A stretch of DNA of 43,774 bases from Rhodobiaceae bacterium (lineage in GTDB: Bacteria; Pseudomonadota; Alphaproteobacteria; MED-G09): NCBI GenBank assembly GCA_002731945.1, contig PCCF01000052.1, positions 1 to 43,774 on the forward strand, given 5' to 3'. This document shows, in pieces, positions 16,866 through 25,071 of this stretch (its first letter is position 1; every line of letters starts with the position of its first letter). Below the pieces are notes generated by a model, which was not told the DNA's origin, ran no database searches, and saw nothing but the letters and a program-made list of their open reading frames with translations. The position numbers and the translations under genes are program-made.

Positions 16866-18188
16866 TTATTCTACTGCCCAATCATCTGTTTTTTCTATTG
16901 ATAAGGCGTAGTGTTTTCTACCTAAACCAAGCAAAATAACACCTATTAAACCGAAGAAGATAGTCATGGTTATCATTGAGTAACGAACACCATCATAACC
17001 AGGAAAAATGAACTCATTGAAAGCTCCGGCCAATGGTGGTCCTAACATCATACCAATCGCTCCGGTAAGCATATATCCAGCAGCTACTCGCGCTCTTAAG
17101 TTAGGAGGAGTAATCACAGGTAAGGCACCACTTGCAATTCCAAAAGGAGAGTTAACGGCCGTAAGAGCTGGAGCGTAGAAAATAAAAGCCCAAAACGGAC
17201 TTGGTGCTACTAGAATTAGTAAAATAGTTGGAATAGTTATAATACCACCAATCATACCAGCTGTAATATTCGCATCTTTATGACCTCGATCAGTTAATTT
17301 TTTTGCTAAAAGAGCTACGAGTAAAGGCCCTAATGGGCCGAAGACCAAGAAAATCCAACCAAATATTTGAGATGCTTCAGCTGCTTCGAGACCATGAACT
17401 CGTACAAAAAAAGTAATACTCCAAAAAACAAAGGCGTAACCAGTTAAAACCAAAGATAAATTACCTAAATGATGATAGATGATGGTTGCTTTATGTTGTT
17501 TATAAAAGTCTAATAGTTGCTCTAGCCCTGGTTTATTCTCAATTGGTCCTACGGAAGGACGTCTAACAGGTTCTTTTATTAAAAGGAAAAAAATCGATAG
17601 AAAAAAACCGGGGATAGCCACATAAACAAAAGTTTGTTGCCATGGTCGTAGCTCGCCAATGATCGGTAAAATAAGTGGGTCTGCTTGCTCTACTGCACTA
17701 AGAACTAGTCCTCCAATAATGAAAGCGATTCCTGTTCCAATTACTGGTCCGGTTTGAAAAATGCTTACCGCCATTGGAATATCTTTTCGTGGAAAATAAT
17801 CACCTATAAGGGAGGTTGCAGAAGGGGTTAAGGTTGCTTCACCAACACCAACACCAATTCGTGCCATAAATATTTGCCAATAATTTTGGGTAAGGCCGCA
17901 TGCAACGGTGAGTAAAGACCAAAGAAAAATCCCAAATGTAATAATATGTTTTCTACTTTTTTTATCCGCAAGTGACGCGATAGGAATTGCTGCCGCGGCA
18001 TAGAAAAGGGCAAAAACACCATACAGCCACCCTATCTCGGTATCACCAACACCAAGATCATCTTTCATAGGTTCAACAACAATAGCTACGACTTGTCGAT
18101 CAACAAACGCAATTAAAGAGACAATGATTAAAACAAAAACAACGAACCATGCATAATTACGGTTGGGAAATGGAATTGGGCTGTTGAT
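16866..18188 (-). CDS. MFS transporter (spinster-like), non-standard or lost start codon
   Basis: Major-facilitator permease. From the first ATG (18068) the product is 400 residues, but the frame is open upstream to a TAA at 18192-18194 and encodes a normal MFS start: PFPNRNYAWFVVFVLIIVSLIAFVDRQVVA (membrane helix 1), then MKDDLGVGDTEIGWLYG. No ATG, GTG or TTG exists in that stretch. An ATC at 18186-18188 stands seven bases after GAGAG, exactly where a start is expected, giving about 440 residues. So either AUC is used or an ATG was lost. Other motifs: SLADKKSRKHI loop 2-3 and GVGVGEATLTPSATSLIGDYF. Substrate unknown. Confidence 0.85.
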   Translation of the reverse strand: MNSPIPFPNRNYAWFVVFVLIIVSLIAFVDRQVVAIVVEPMKDDLGVGDTEIGWLYGVFALFYAAAAIPIASLADKKSRKHIITFGIFLWSLLTVACGLTQNYWQIFMARIGVGVGEATLTPSATSLIGDYFPRKDIPMAVSIFQTGPVIGTGIAFIIGGLVLSAVEQADPLILPIIGELRPWQQTFVYVAIPGFFLSIFFLLIKEPVRRPSVGPIENKPGLEQLLDFYKQHKATIIYHHLGNLSLVLTGYAFVFWSITFFVRVHGLEAAEASQIFGWIFLVFGPLGPLLVALLAKKLTDRGHKDANITAGMIGGIITIPTILLILVAPSPFWAFIFYAPALTAVNSPFGIASGALPVITPPNLRARVAAGYMLTGAIGMMLGPPLAGAFNEFIFPGYDGVRYSMITMTIFFGLIGVILLGLGRKHYALSIEKTDDWAVE

Positions 18189-18320
18189 AGCTTAACTCTC
18201 TTTAATTCTTAGAAAATTAACTTTCGCAGTAAAAATACTTAAAATGCAAGACCTAAAACTATTTTAACATAATCTCTATTTCAGAACTGAAAAAAATAAC
18301 CGATACATCTATAATTCTTA

Positions 18321-18692
18321 TTAATTGAGATCTACCGCATATCTCTTAAGATCTTCAATATCAACATAATTGAGGGCCCCAATGTGTGTCGATGACAATA
18401 CAACTTTGGGTGCAGCATTTGCCTCCAAAGCTTCTTGCCATCTCGGTGCACATAAGCACCATTGATCCCCTGGATTTAATCCAGTGAAGCCAGATGCTGG
18501 CATTGGAGTGGAAAGGTCATTGCCCACAGAAGCGCTGTATTCTAAAAACTCCTCAGTAACTAAAGTGCAGACAGTATGACTACCCATATCTTGATCGGAT
18601 GTATCGCAACAACCGTTTCTAAAAAAACCGGTCATGGGTGAATTACTACACTCTTTAAGTGGCTCACCTAAAATATTAATCGACTCATCCAT
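18321..18692 (-). CDS. DUF2237 family protein
   Basis: A 123-residue cytosolic protein with the DUF2237 pattern: NILGEPLKECSNSPMTGFFRNGCCDT, GSHTVCTLVTEEFLEYS, GNDLSTP, LNPGDQWCLCAPRWQEAL, APKVVLSSTHIGAL. The conserved cysteines (ECS, GCC, TVC, WCLC) are all present and suggest a metal or redox role; the family function is unknown to me. It is divergent from the CYP153-like gene with 99 bases between them. Confidence 0.88.
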   Translation of the reverse strand: MDESINILGEPLKECSNSPMTGFFRNGCCDTSDQDMGSHTVCTLVTEEFLEYSASVGNDLSTPMPASGFTGLNPGDQWCLCAPRWQEALEANAAPKVVLSSTHIGALNYVDIEDLKRYAVDLN

Positions 18693-18791
18693 TAAATCTA
18701 CTCCCTTGCATAAATGAGGATAGTCAATTAGCTGATACGAGGCAATATAAAGAAGGTTTTATTGATGGTCTTAATATAATAGGATATTAAT

Positions 18792-20027
18792 ATGACTAAT
18801 TTCGATTTCGGCAATTCAACACATATCGCTGATCCGCATTTATTTGCCAACGGCGAGGTGCTTGAGCATTTTAAGCGGTTACGCATGGATGATCCGGTGC
18901 ACTTTAGTTCCGACAGTCCCTACGGACCATATTGGTCTGTTACCCGTTATAGCGATATCGTTAGGGTGGACAAGGACCATGCTGTTTTTTCCTCAGATGC
19001 ACATCTTGGAGGCATTATAATAGATGACGGTATATTCAAAGACGAGAATTCCGATTTCTTTATTCAAAATTTTATCTCTATGGATCCACCACGTCACGGT
19101 CCAGTTCGAAATTCAGTTAACAAAATAGTCTCTGCACCCAGTTTAGCTAATTTCGAGAATTTAATTCGATCTAATACTCAGATTATCTTAAATGATTTAC
19201 CGATAGGTGAAGAGTTTGATTGGGTAAGTCACGTCTCAATAGAACTAACAACCCGCATGTTAGCTATACTTTTGGACTTTCCGTTTGAGGACAGATACAA
19301 GCTTACACGTTGGTCCGATGTTGCGGCTGCAGAAAGTGATTCTCCTATCGTTGGGAGTCAAGAACAAAGATTAAAAGAACTCATGGAGTGCCTGGAATAT
19401 TTTTTAAATCTTAAAGCTGAAAGAACTGATGGTCCACCTAGATTAGACTTAGTCAGCATGATGGTTCAGGATGCTGCTACAAAAGATCAGCCCGATATAG
19501 AATTTTTAGGTAACTTGTTACTTCTTATTGTGGGAGGAAATGATACTACCCGAAACAGCATGAGCGGTAGCATTAATGCGTTTCATCAGTTCCCAGAACA
19601 ACTGTCAAAGTTAAAGTCTTATCCTAAATTTATTCCCAGTGCAGTTTCAGAAATCATTCGATGGCAGACGCCGCTGGCTCATATGCGCCGAACAGCTATC
19701 CAAGATGCTGAGGTTGGTTCTAAATTGATAAAAAAAGGTGACAAGATAGTTATGTGGTATATATCCGGAAATCGGGACACTGACATTTTTAAAAACCCTG
19801 ACAATATCGATATTGAAAGACACAATGTACGCAACCATATGTCATTCGGTTTTGGTATACATAGATGTCTAGGATTACGCCTTGCGGAGTTACAACTGAA
19901 AATTCTTTGGGAGGAAATACTCTCCCGGTTTGACAAAATAGAGGTTGTCCATGAGCCTACTCGAGTATTGTCGAATTTCGTAAATGGCTACTCAAAAATG
20001 CCTGTAGTTATTCATCCTAAAAATTAA
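18792..20027 (+). CDS. Cytochrome P450, CYP153-like alkane hydroxylase
   Basis: Class I P450 of 411 residues closely patterned on CYP153, the soluble terminal hydroxylases of medium-chain n-alkanes. I-helix VGGNDTTRNSMSG (about residue 247), SEIIRWQTPLAHMRRTA (ExxR), GDKIVMWYISGNRD, and heme loop SFGFGIHRCLGLRLAE with ligand Cys359 are CYP153 hallmarks; EFDWVSHVSIELTTRMLAILLDFPFEDR also fits. CYP153 operons normally include ferredoxin and ferredoxin reductase; none is here, so electrons must come from elsewhere. AGGATATTAAT gives the ribosome site. Codon use is slightly more G+C-rich than the core genes. Fatty acids or terpenes are alternative substrates. Confidence 0.92.
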   Translation: MTNFDFGNSTHIADPHLFANGEVLEHFKRLRMDDPVHFSSDSPYGPYWSVTRYSDIVRVDKDHAVFSSDAHLGGIIIDDGIFKDENSDFFIQNFISMDPPRHGPVRNSVNKIVSAPSLANFENLIRSNTQIILNDLPIGEEFDWVSHVSIELTTRMLAILLDFPFEDRYKLTRWSDVAAAESDSPIVGSQEQRLKELMECLEYFLNLKAERTDGPPRLDLVSMMVQDAATKDQPDIEFLGNLLLLIVGGNDTTRNSMSGSINAFHQFPEQLSKLKSYPKFIPSAVSEIIRWQTPLAHMRRTAIQDAEVGSKLIKKGDKIVMWYISGNRDTDIFKNPDNIDIERHNVRNHMSFGFGIHRCLGLRLAELQLKILWEEILSRFDKIEVVHEPTRVLSNFVNGYSKMPVVIHPKN

Positions 20028-20196
20028 AAGATTGTTGTCTCTTAATGAAATATTTAATGGTATTTTACATATTATTAAACTTGGTGCAGTTCCCTTAATA
20101 ATTGTTGTAATTATTTTATATATAAAATTTAAAGAAAGATTTTTTTAACATTTAATCAAAGGTCTGTTGGCTTATGACTGTGATTAGGAGGAAGAT

Positions 20197-20598
20197 ATGT
20201 CAGATAATGATGAAGATATTGATATTATAAAGAAATTACATAACAAATATTTTGAATTGTTATCCGATAATAATATGGATGAGTTAGAAAATTTATTTAG
20301 CTATCCGTCAGCTTTTAAAGGCTTTTTAAATGAAATAGATATAGCTAGTGATAGAGAAGACCTGAAAAGAGTATATGAGAAATTAGTTTCTTCAGCGCCT
20401 CAATCCGATCTTGATGCAAACATAACAACCTCAACTGAATTAAAAAATAGCATTCCTTATAAATTAAGAGACGATACTTATGTCATTATAATGGAATATT
20501 CTCAATACAAAGAAGATAAATCAGAATTTTTTACAGGTAGAGCTTGTTACTTATTTACTAGATCAGATGATGATTGGAAAATCTCCGGAGTGTTTTAG
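20197..20598 (+). CDS. NTF2-like domain protein of unknown function
   Basis: A 133-residue acidic protein with NTF2/SnoaL-like layout: helices IIKKLHNKYFELLSDNNMDELENLF, a short strand SAFKGF, then a C-terminal sheet (YVIIMEYSQY, FFTGRACYLFTRSDDDWKISGVF). AGGAGGAAGAT before the ATG is near consensus. It lies 169 bases after the CYP153-like gene on the same strand and may share its transcript. No catalytic residues are recognisable. Confidence 0.7.
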   Translation: MSDNDEDIDIIKKLHNKYFELLSDNNMDELENLFSYPSAFKGFLNEIDIASDREDLKRVYEKLVSSAPQSDLDANITTSTELKNSIPYKLRDDTYVIIMEYSQYKEDKSEFFTGRACYLFTRSDDDWKISGVF

Positions 20599-20634
20599 CA
20601 AATTAGTTATAATCATTTTTAGGGCGCTTCAATA

Positions 20635-21069
20635 TTAATTCATAGCCTCAGAATAAGTTTTAATATCAAAGTAATCCCTCCAGATTTTTATTTTACCATT
20701 TTCCATTTCAAAAACCCCAACACAAGGTAAATTTACCTTCTTTTCACCTGCAATCGTTCTGTCCAGCCTTTCAGCTATAACTATATCACCCTTAGATATG
20801 ATAGACAGTATATCCCAAGTTGTATTAGTCCAAGGCTGAATAAATCCATTAATAAATTGACGAATATTTTCTTTTCCTGCAACAGGCTCCATAGGCATAT
20901 TATGATAAACACCGTCATCAGTAAAATACTCCACTAATTCGTCAGCATCCAGATTAGACCAAGAAATTATAAAATCTCTTATCACATTTTCATTTGATTC
21001 ATTTGCCATCAAGTAATTCTTTCCTAATAACATAATACTCATTAATAAGACTAATAATATTTTTTTCAT
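20635..21069 (-). CDS. Limonene-1,2-epoxide-hydrolase-like protein with signal peptide
   Basis: A 144-residue protein with a signal peptide (MKKILLVLLMSIMLLGKNYLMA), so probably periplasmic. The remainder matches the limonene-epoxide hydrolase fold and keeps its active site: Y55-H-N57 (Rhodococcus Tyr53/Asn55), R101-L-D103 (Arg99/Asp101) and W130-R-D132 (Trp130/Asp132). GKENIRQFINGF and GVFEMENGKIKIWRDYFD are family signatures. The known enzymes are cytosolic, so export is unusual. It ends 36 bases past the convergent NTF2-like gene. Epoxide hydrolysis is inferred from the conserved Asp-Arg-Asp set; the substrate is unknown. Confidence 0.8.
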   Translation of the reverse strand: MKKILLVLLMSIMLLGKNYLMANESNENVIRDFIISWSNLDADELVEYFTDDGVYHNMPMEPVAGKENIRQFINGFIQPWTNTTWDILSIISKGDIVIAERLDRTIAGEKKVNLPCVGVFEMENGKIKIWRDYFDIKTYSEAMN

Positions 21070-21143
21070 ACCACCTACCTTTATAGAGCAAAAAAATTAT
21101 ATCCTATAATAATAAATTTATAATTAAGAATTGAAGGCCTTAA

Positions 21144-21220
21144 TGGTCGGAGCGGCGGGATTTGAACCCACGACCCCCGGTCCCCCAGACCGGTGCGCTA
21201 CCGGGCTGCGCTACGCTCCG
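21144..21220 (-). tRNA. tRNA-Pro (GGG)
   Basis: The 5' acceptor strand CGGAGCG pairs with CGCTCCG at the 3' end; discriminator A is followed by an encoded CCA. The anticodon loop CTGGGGG between CCGGT and ACCGG stems gives anticodon GGG. T-loop TTCAAAT and D-arm GCGCAGCCCGGTAGCGC are normal. It sits at the junction of the accessory region and the merR-ihfA core block, and two decayed copies of its 3' half lie at 13219 and 15384 in the same orientation. Confidence 0.97.
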
Positions 21221-21227
21221 ATAAAAT

Positions 21228-21602
21228 TTAGGTTAAAATTGAATGAATCTCCTTTAGATCATCCAAAATAATTTGAATGTCTTCTTTATAATGATCGGAT
21301 CCACTTTGATTTTCTCTACTCAGAAAAAGATTGCGACTTAATGAGGATATTTCTGAAAGATTAACTTTCTTAAGATGCTCTATCGCTCCCTTTATTGTCA
21401 AACCATCTTTATGTAGCAAAGTTTTAATAATCATCAAGATTTTTATATCATTAGGTCTATAAAAACGTCTTCCTCCTGATCTTTTTACTGGTCTAACTTG
21501 TTTAAATTTAGTCTCCCAGAACCTTAAAACGTATGAAGGGACCCCAACTTCTTCTGAGGCCTCTCCTATGGTTCTATAAGCATCCGGTCCTTTTGATATC
21601 AT
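21228..21602 (-). CDS. MerR-family regulator next to ihfA
   Basis: A 124-residue winged-helix MerR protein. The DNA-binding part is AYRTIGEASEEVGVPSYVLRFWETKFKQVRPVKRSGGRRFYRPNDI (residues 8-53), with the wing SGGRRFY. It has no C-terminal metal or drug domain. This alphaproteobacterial type normally follows ihfA and precedes tRNA-Pro, as here. Gap to ihfA is 15 bases, so the operon fabH-ihfA-merR is likely. Target unknown. Confidence 0.92.
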   Translation of the reverse strand: MISKGPDAYRTIGEASEEVGVPSYVLRFWETKFKQVRPVKRSGGRRFYRPNDIKILMIIKTLLHKDGLTIKGAIEHLKKVNLSEISSLSRNLFLSRENQSGSDHYKEDIQIILDDLKEIHSILT

Positions 21603-21617
21603 TATTACCTAACTTTT

Positions 21618-21908
21618 CTATTCGTTATTAACTCTTCTTTTTAACTCTTTGCTAGCTCTAAAAACTGTAACACGCCGGGGCTCAATTACTGCTTCTTCTT
21701 TAGTTTTAGGATTTCGACCAATTCTTTGACCTTTATGTTTTACTAGAAAAGTTCCAAAAGAAGTTAGCTTCACTGATTTACCATCAACCAAATCTAATAT
21801 CATTTCTTCAAAAAATTGATCAACTATTTCAGCAGACTCAGTTTTACTAATTCCAACTTCACTATAAATAATTTCTGAGAGCTCTGCACGTGTTAGTGTT
21901 TTAGTCAT
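21618..21908 (-). CDS. ihfA: Integration host factor alpha subunit
   Basis: DNA-bending HU-family protein of 96 residues. TLTRAELSEIIYSEVGISKTESAEIVDQFFEEM is the helical dimer part; VKLTSFGTFLVKHKGQRIGRNPKTKEEAVIEPRRVTVFRAS holds the beta-arm with the intercalating Pro in GRNPKT. IEPRRVTVFRAS and position between fabH and merR favour IhfA over HU. AGAGGATAAT precedes the ATG. Confidence 0.93.
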   Translation of the reverse strand: MTKTLTRAELSEIIYSEVGISKTESAEIVDQFFEEMILDLVDGKSVKLTSFGTFLVKHKGQRIGRNPKTKEEAVIEPRRVTVFRASKELKRRVNNE

Positions 21909-21968
21909 ATTATCCTCTTAATTAATAAGCATAAAACATTGATTTAAAAAAAAAATCAAGCTTTTAAA

Positions 21969-22952
21969 CTACCATCTAATCAAAGATGATCCCCATGTAA
22001 AGCCACCACCCATGGCCAAAAATAAAATTAGGTCACCTTTTGAGATTTTTCTATTTTCAACTGCGTCATATAAGGCCAATGGAATTGATGCTGCGGAAGT
22101 ATTTGCATGTCTATCTAAAGTCATAATAATTTTATTCCTATCCATTCCAACCTTTCTAGCAACCGCTTCAAGGATCCTTGAATTAGCTTGGTGAGGTATA
22201 AATAAATCTATATCATCAATTTTTAAATTATTATATTTTAGAGCCTCTTCAACTACTGATGAAAGATTCTTAACTGCATGTTTAAAAACTCCTGGGCCAT
22301 CCATCTTTAAAAAACCTACAGAAGAAGATGTTGATGGACCTCCATCAACATAAAGCATATCTCCATACTCGCCATCAGAATGAAGATGATTACTTAAAAT
22401 ACCAGAGTTAGTATTTGATGAATCTGATTGCAGCACCACTGCCCCCGCTCCATCTCCAAAAAGAACACAAGTAGATCGATCTCTCCAATCTAAAATCCTG
22501 CTAAAAGTTTCGGATCCAATTACTAAAGCATTTTTAACTTTTTCTAGTCTTATAGCATTATCGGCTGATTCAAGAGCAAAAACAAAACCAGAGCAAACAG
22601 CCTGTAAATCATACGCATAACCATTTTTAATACCTAAGCCTTTTTGAATTGCAGTAGCTGTTGCAGGAAACGTATTGTCTGGCGTAGCTGTGGCTAGAAC
22701 AATCATCTCAATATCAGAATTCTTAAGGCCTGAGTTTTTTATAGCTATCTCAGAAGCCTCTAGACCGAGAGTAGAAGTCAACTCATTGGTTGTTGCGATT
22801 CTTCTTTCTTTAATCCCTGTCCTTTCTACAATCCATTCGTCGTTTGTGTCTATAGTTTGTGAGAGATCTTTATTTGTTACAATCTTCTTTGGTAATGCTG
22901 CTCCAACTCCAATAATACGTGATCGGATTTTTTTGTTAGCAGTGGAGTCCAT
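21969..22952 (-). CDS. fabH: 3-oxoacyl-ACP synthase III
   Basis: Condenses acetyl-CoA with malonyl-ACP to start fatty-acid synthesis. The 327 residues carry the full triad: Cys120 (QAVCSGFVFAL), His254 (PHQANSRIL, also the ACP-binding motif) and Asn284 (HANTSAAS). The conserved GIKERR and GGGFTWGSSLIRW ends are present. Its ATG overlaps the plsX stop as TAATG, so the two are translationally coupled. Confidence 0.97.
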   Translation of the reverse strand: MDSTANKKIRSRIIGVGAALPKKIVTNKDLSQTIDTNDEWIVERTGIKERRIATTNELTSTLGLEASEIAIKNSGLKNSDIEMIVLATATPDNTFPATATAIQKGLGIKNGYAYDLQAVCSGFVFALESADNAIRLEKVKNALVIGSETFSRILDWRDRSTCVLFGDGAGAVVLQSDSSNTNSGILSNHLHSDGEYGDMLYVDGGPSTSSSVGFLKMDGPGVFKHAVKNLSSVVEEALKYNNLKIDDIDLFIPHQANSRILEAVARKVGMDRNKIIMTLDRHANTSAASIPLALYDAVENRKISKGDLILFLAMGGGFTWGSSLIRW

Positions 22953-23965
22953 TAGATATTTATTCCAATCAGATCTTCAATTTTTTTAGAAATATTAGAT
23001 CGTGCAAGATTTATACTAAATTCGATAGCTTTAGCAAAACTAGTTGCGTCGGCTCCTCCATGACTCTTAATAACTAATCCATTTAATCCTAAAAAAAAGC
23101 CACCATTATTTCCTCTAGGGTCCATTTTTTCCTTTAGAGAAAGAAATGAGTTTTTAGCAATAATCATTCCAATTTTTCCTCTTAAAGAAGATTTAAAAAT
23201 GGTAGACATATAATGTGATAAAAGTTTGGCAATACCTTCGGCCGTCTTAAGGGCTATATTTCCCGTAAAACCATCGGTAATTATCACGTCTGATTTTCCT
23301 AAAGACAAATCATCACCTTCAACAAAACCTATATAATCACCTTTAAAAATAGCGGAAAGTTTTTCAGAGGCAATCTTTAGATCTTCTGTTCCCTTAGTAT
23401 CTTCATGACCTATATTTAAAATAGCTACTTTTGGGTTATCTTTTTTTAGTACACAAACCGCATATGCATAGCCCATTATTCCAAACTGAACTAATTGATT
23501 AGGAGATACATCAACATTTGCTCCAAGATCTAAAACTACTGTATCTCCCTCAGGGTTAGGCCATAGAGCAGTTATAGCAGGCCTTTCTATTCCGCTTACT
23601 GTCTTTAATATTATTTTTGATAAAGCCATCAAAGCTCCAGTGTTTCCCGCCGATAATACAGCTTCTGATTCTCCTCTAGAAACAGACTCAATACTTGACC
23701 ACATAGAAGATTCTTTTCCAATTTTTCTTAATGCATCAATAGGCTTGACATCCATCGGAACAACTTCATTGCTATGGAAAATCTTCGTGTTGTCTCTAAG
23801 GTTAGAATATTTATTAATATGCTGTGCTATAATTTTCTCATCGCCATATATATTGGCATGTATATTTTCAACTTTTGAACAAGCCTTTGCTAAGCCTTTG
23901 ATAGTGACAGATGGACCAAAGTCTCCACCCATCGCATCAATAGCTATTGTAGTTAATTTATTCAA
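22952..23965 (-). CDS. plsX: Phosphate acyltransferase PlsX
   Basis: Peripheral membrane enzyme making acyl-phosphate from acyl-ACP for phospholipid synthesis. The 337-residue protein begins TTIAIDAMGGDFGPSVTIKG and contains SAGNTGALMALSK, VVLDLGANVDVSP, GFTGNIALKTAEG and a C-terminal GLVIKSHGGADATSFAKAI, all typical. It is first of the plsX-fabH-ihfA-merR run. In many alphaproteobacteria a DUF177 gene lies just upstream of plsX; only 33 bases separate plsX from the bc1 chaperone gene here. Confidence 0.97.
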   Translation of the reverse strand: MNKLTTIAIDAMGGDFGPSVTIKGLAKACSKVENIHANIYGDEKIIAQHINKYSNLRDNTKIFHSNEVVPMDVKPIDALRKIGKESSMWSSIESVSRGESEAVLSAGNTGALMALSKIILKTVSGIERPAITALWPNPEGDTVVLDLGANVDVSPNQLVQFGIMGYAYAVCVLKKDNPKVAILNIGHEDTKGTEDLKIASEKLSAIFKGDYIGFVEGDDLSLGKSDVIITDGFTGNIALKTAEGIAKLLSHYMSTIFKSSLRGKIGMIIAKNSFLSLKEKMDPRGNNGGFFLGLNGLVIKSHGGADATSFAKAIEFSINLARSNISKKIEDLIGINI

Positions 23966-23998
23966 AATATTTCTTTCTACTAGTACTGATAAAAATAA

Positions 23999-24541
23999 TT
24001 AAAATTCCTCTGAAGGTCTTTGTATAATATCTTTATATCCTTTATTGTTGTATTTCTTAATTTTATCATACACATAATTACTTAAAAGATTTGATTCCTT
24101 TATTTTTCCTTTTTCGAGAGGCCAGATATTTCTTTGAAGTGATTCAGAAAATAAATCAATATTATCAAATTGGTTATTATATGAATCAATTCGACCATAA
24201 ATTGATTGTGCGGCAATCTTCATCTTTTTAGCAAAAGTATTATCACTTATTCCAATTTCTCTATATGTTGAATCTAGTTCTTCAATAAATGTTTCTAGTA
24301 ATTTTTGTTTAAAAAATGTATTTTCTTCGTTTCTTTCATCCAAAATCTTGAAAAGAACAAATATGTGTAAGACAATAATCTCAAATCTTCCTTCAATAGT
24401 ATCATCAACTTTTAAATCTTTATAAAACCAATTGTTGTAGGAGGTTTGAAGAATCTTTCTATATAAAATTTCATGCGGAGAGGAATAATCCTTATGATCC
24501 GGAGTTTTTACAGAGAATATTTCTTTAATTTTTTTAAACAT
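23999..24541 (-). CDS. Ubiquinol-cytochrome c chaperone family protein (CBP3-like)
   Basis: A 180-residue cytosolic protein of the family related to mitochondrial CBP3, which helps cytochrome b/bc1 assembly. Recognisable pieces are HEILYRKILQTSYNNWFYKDLKVDDTIEGRFEIIVLHIFVLFKIL, then FIEELDSTYREIGISDNTFAKKMKIAAQSIYGRIDSY. Alphaproteobacterial copies sit between bamE and plsX, as here (bamE divergent). Assignment is good, the molecular role is from the family. Confidence 0.85.
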   Translation of the reverse strand: MFKKIKEIFSVKTPDHKDYSSPHEILYRKILQTSYNNWFYKDLKVDDTIEGRFEIIVLHIFVLFKILDERNEENTFFKQKLLETFIEELDSTYREIGISDNTFAKKMKIAAQSIYGRIDSYNNQFDNIDLFSESLQRNIWPLEKGKIKESNLLSNYVYDKIKKYNNKGYKDIIQRPSEEF

Positions 24542-24618
24542 TCTTTAATGGAACATTGACATACAGAATAAAAAGGATCATTTCTTTAATATTATTATAA
24601 TAATAGATAAACAATAGA

Positions 24619-25071
24619 ATGAAGTATATTAATTTAAATAAGACTTTAGTAATAATTTTATCGTTACACTTGTTTTCGTGTGCGCCAATAATTGAAAACA
24701 GGGGCTATGTTTTTGATGAAAAAGTAATAAGAAAAGTTGAGATAGGAAAAACAAATGCCGGTCAAATATTAGAGTTACTTGGCACACCTTCCACTACCTC
24801 AACAATAAACGCTACAACATGGTATTATGTGTATAGTAGAGCAGAAACAACTGCATTTAATCCACCAAAAATAACTAAAAGAAGGATTTTAACAGTCGAG
24901 TTTGATGAAAAAAGCCAAGTAGAAAATATTGGTGAATATGGACTAGAAGATGGAAATATAATATCCTATGTAGAAAGATCCACGCCAACAAGAGGTCGTG
25001 AATTGACTATAATTCAACAATTATTTGGGAATTTAGGAAGATTGGGAGCAGGTAACCTACCTGGAAACTAG
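24619..25071 (+). CDS. bamE: Outer membrane assembly lipoprotein (SmpA/OmlA, BamE-like)
   Basis: Predicted outer-membrane lipoprotein of the BAM complex, 150 residues. The signal peptide ends in lipobox LFSC with acylated Cys21. The BamE fold follows: RKVEIGKTNAGQILELLGTPSTTS, TWYYVYSR and RRILTVEFDEKSQVENIGEY. It is divergent from the bc1 chaperone gene, a conserved alphaproteobacterial arrangement. Its TAG stop shares a G with the GTG start of the next gene. Confidence 0.9.
   Translation: MKYINLNKTLVIILSLHLFSCAPIIENRGYVFDEKVIRKVEIGKTNAGQILELLGTPSTTSTINATTWYYVYSRAETTAFNPPKITKRRILTVEFDEKSQVENIGEYGLEDGNIISYVERSTPTRGRELTIIQQLFGNLGRLGAGNLPGN

Noticed and set aside
20032-20148. 38-codon hydrophobic frame starting TTG after the CYP153 gene
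   Set aside because: It encodes a possible membrane helix, but the start is TTG and no ribosome site precedes it, so support is too thin.
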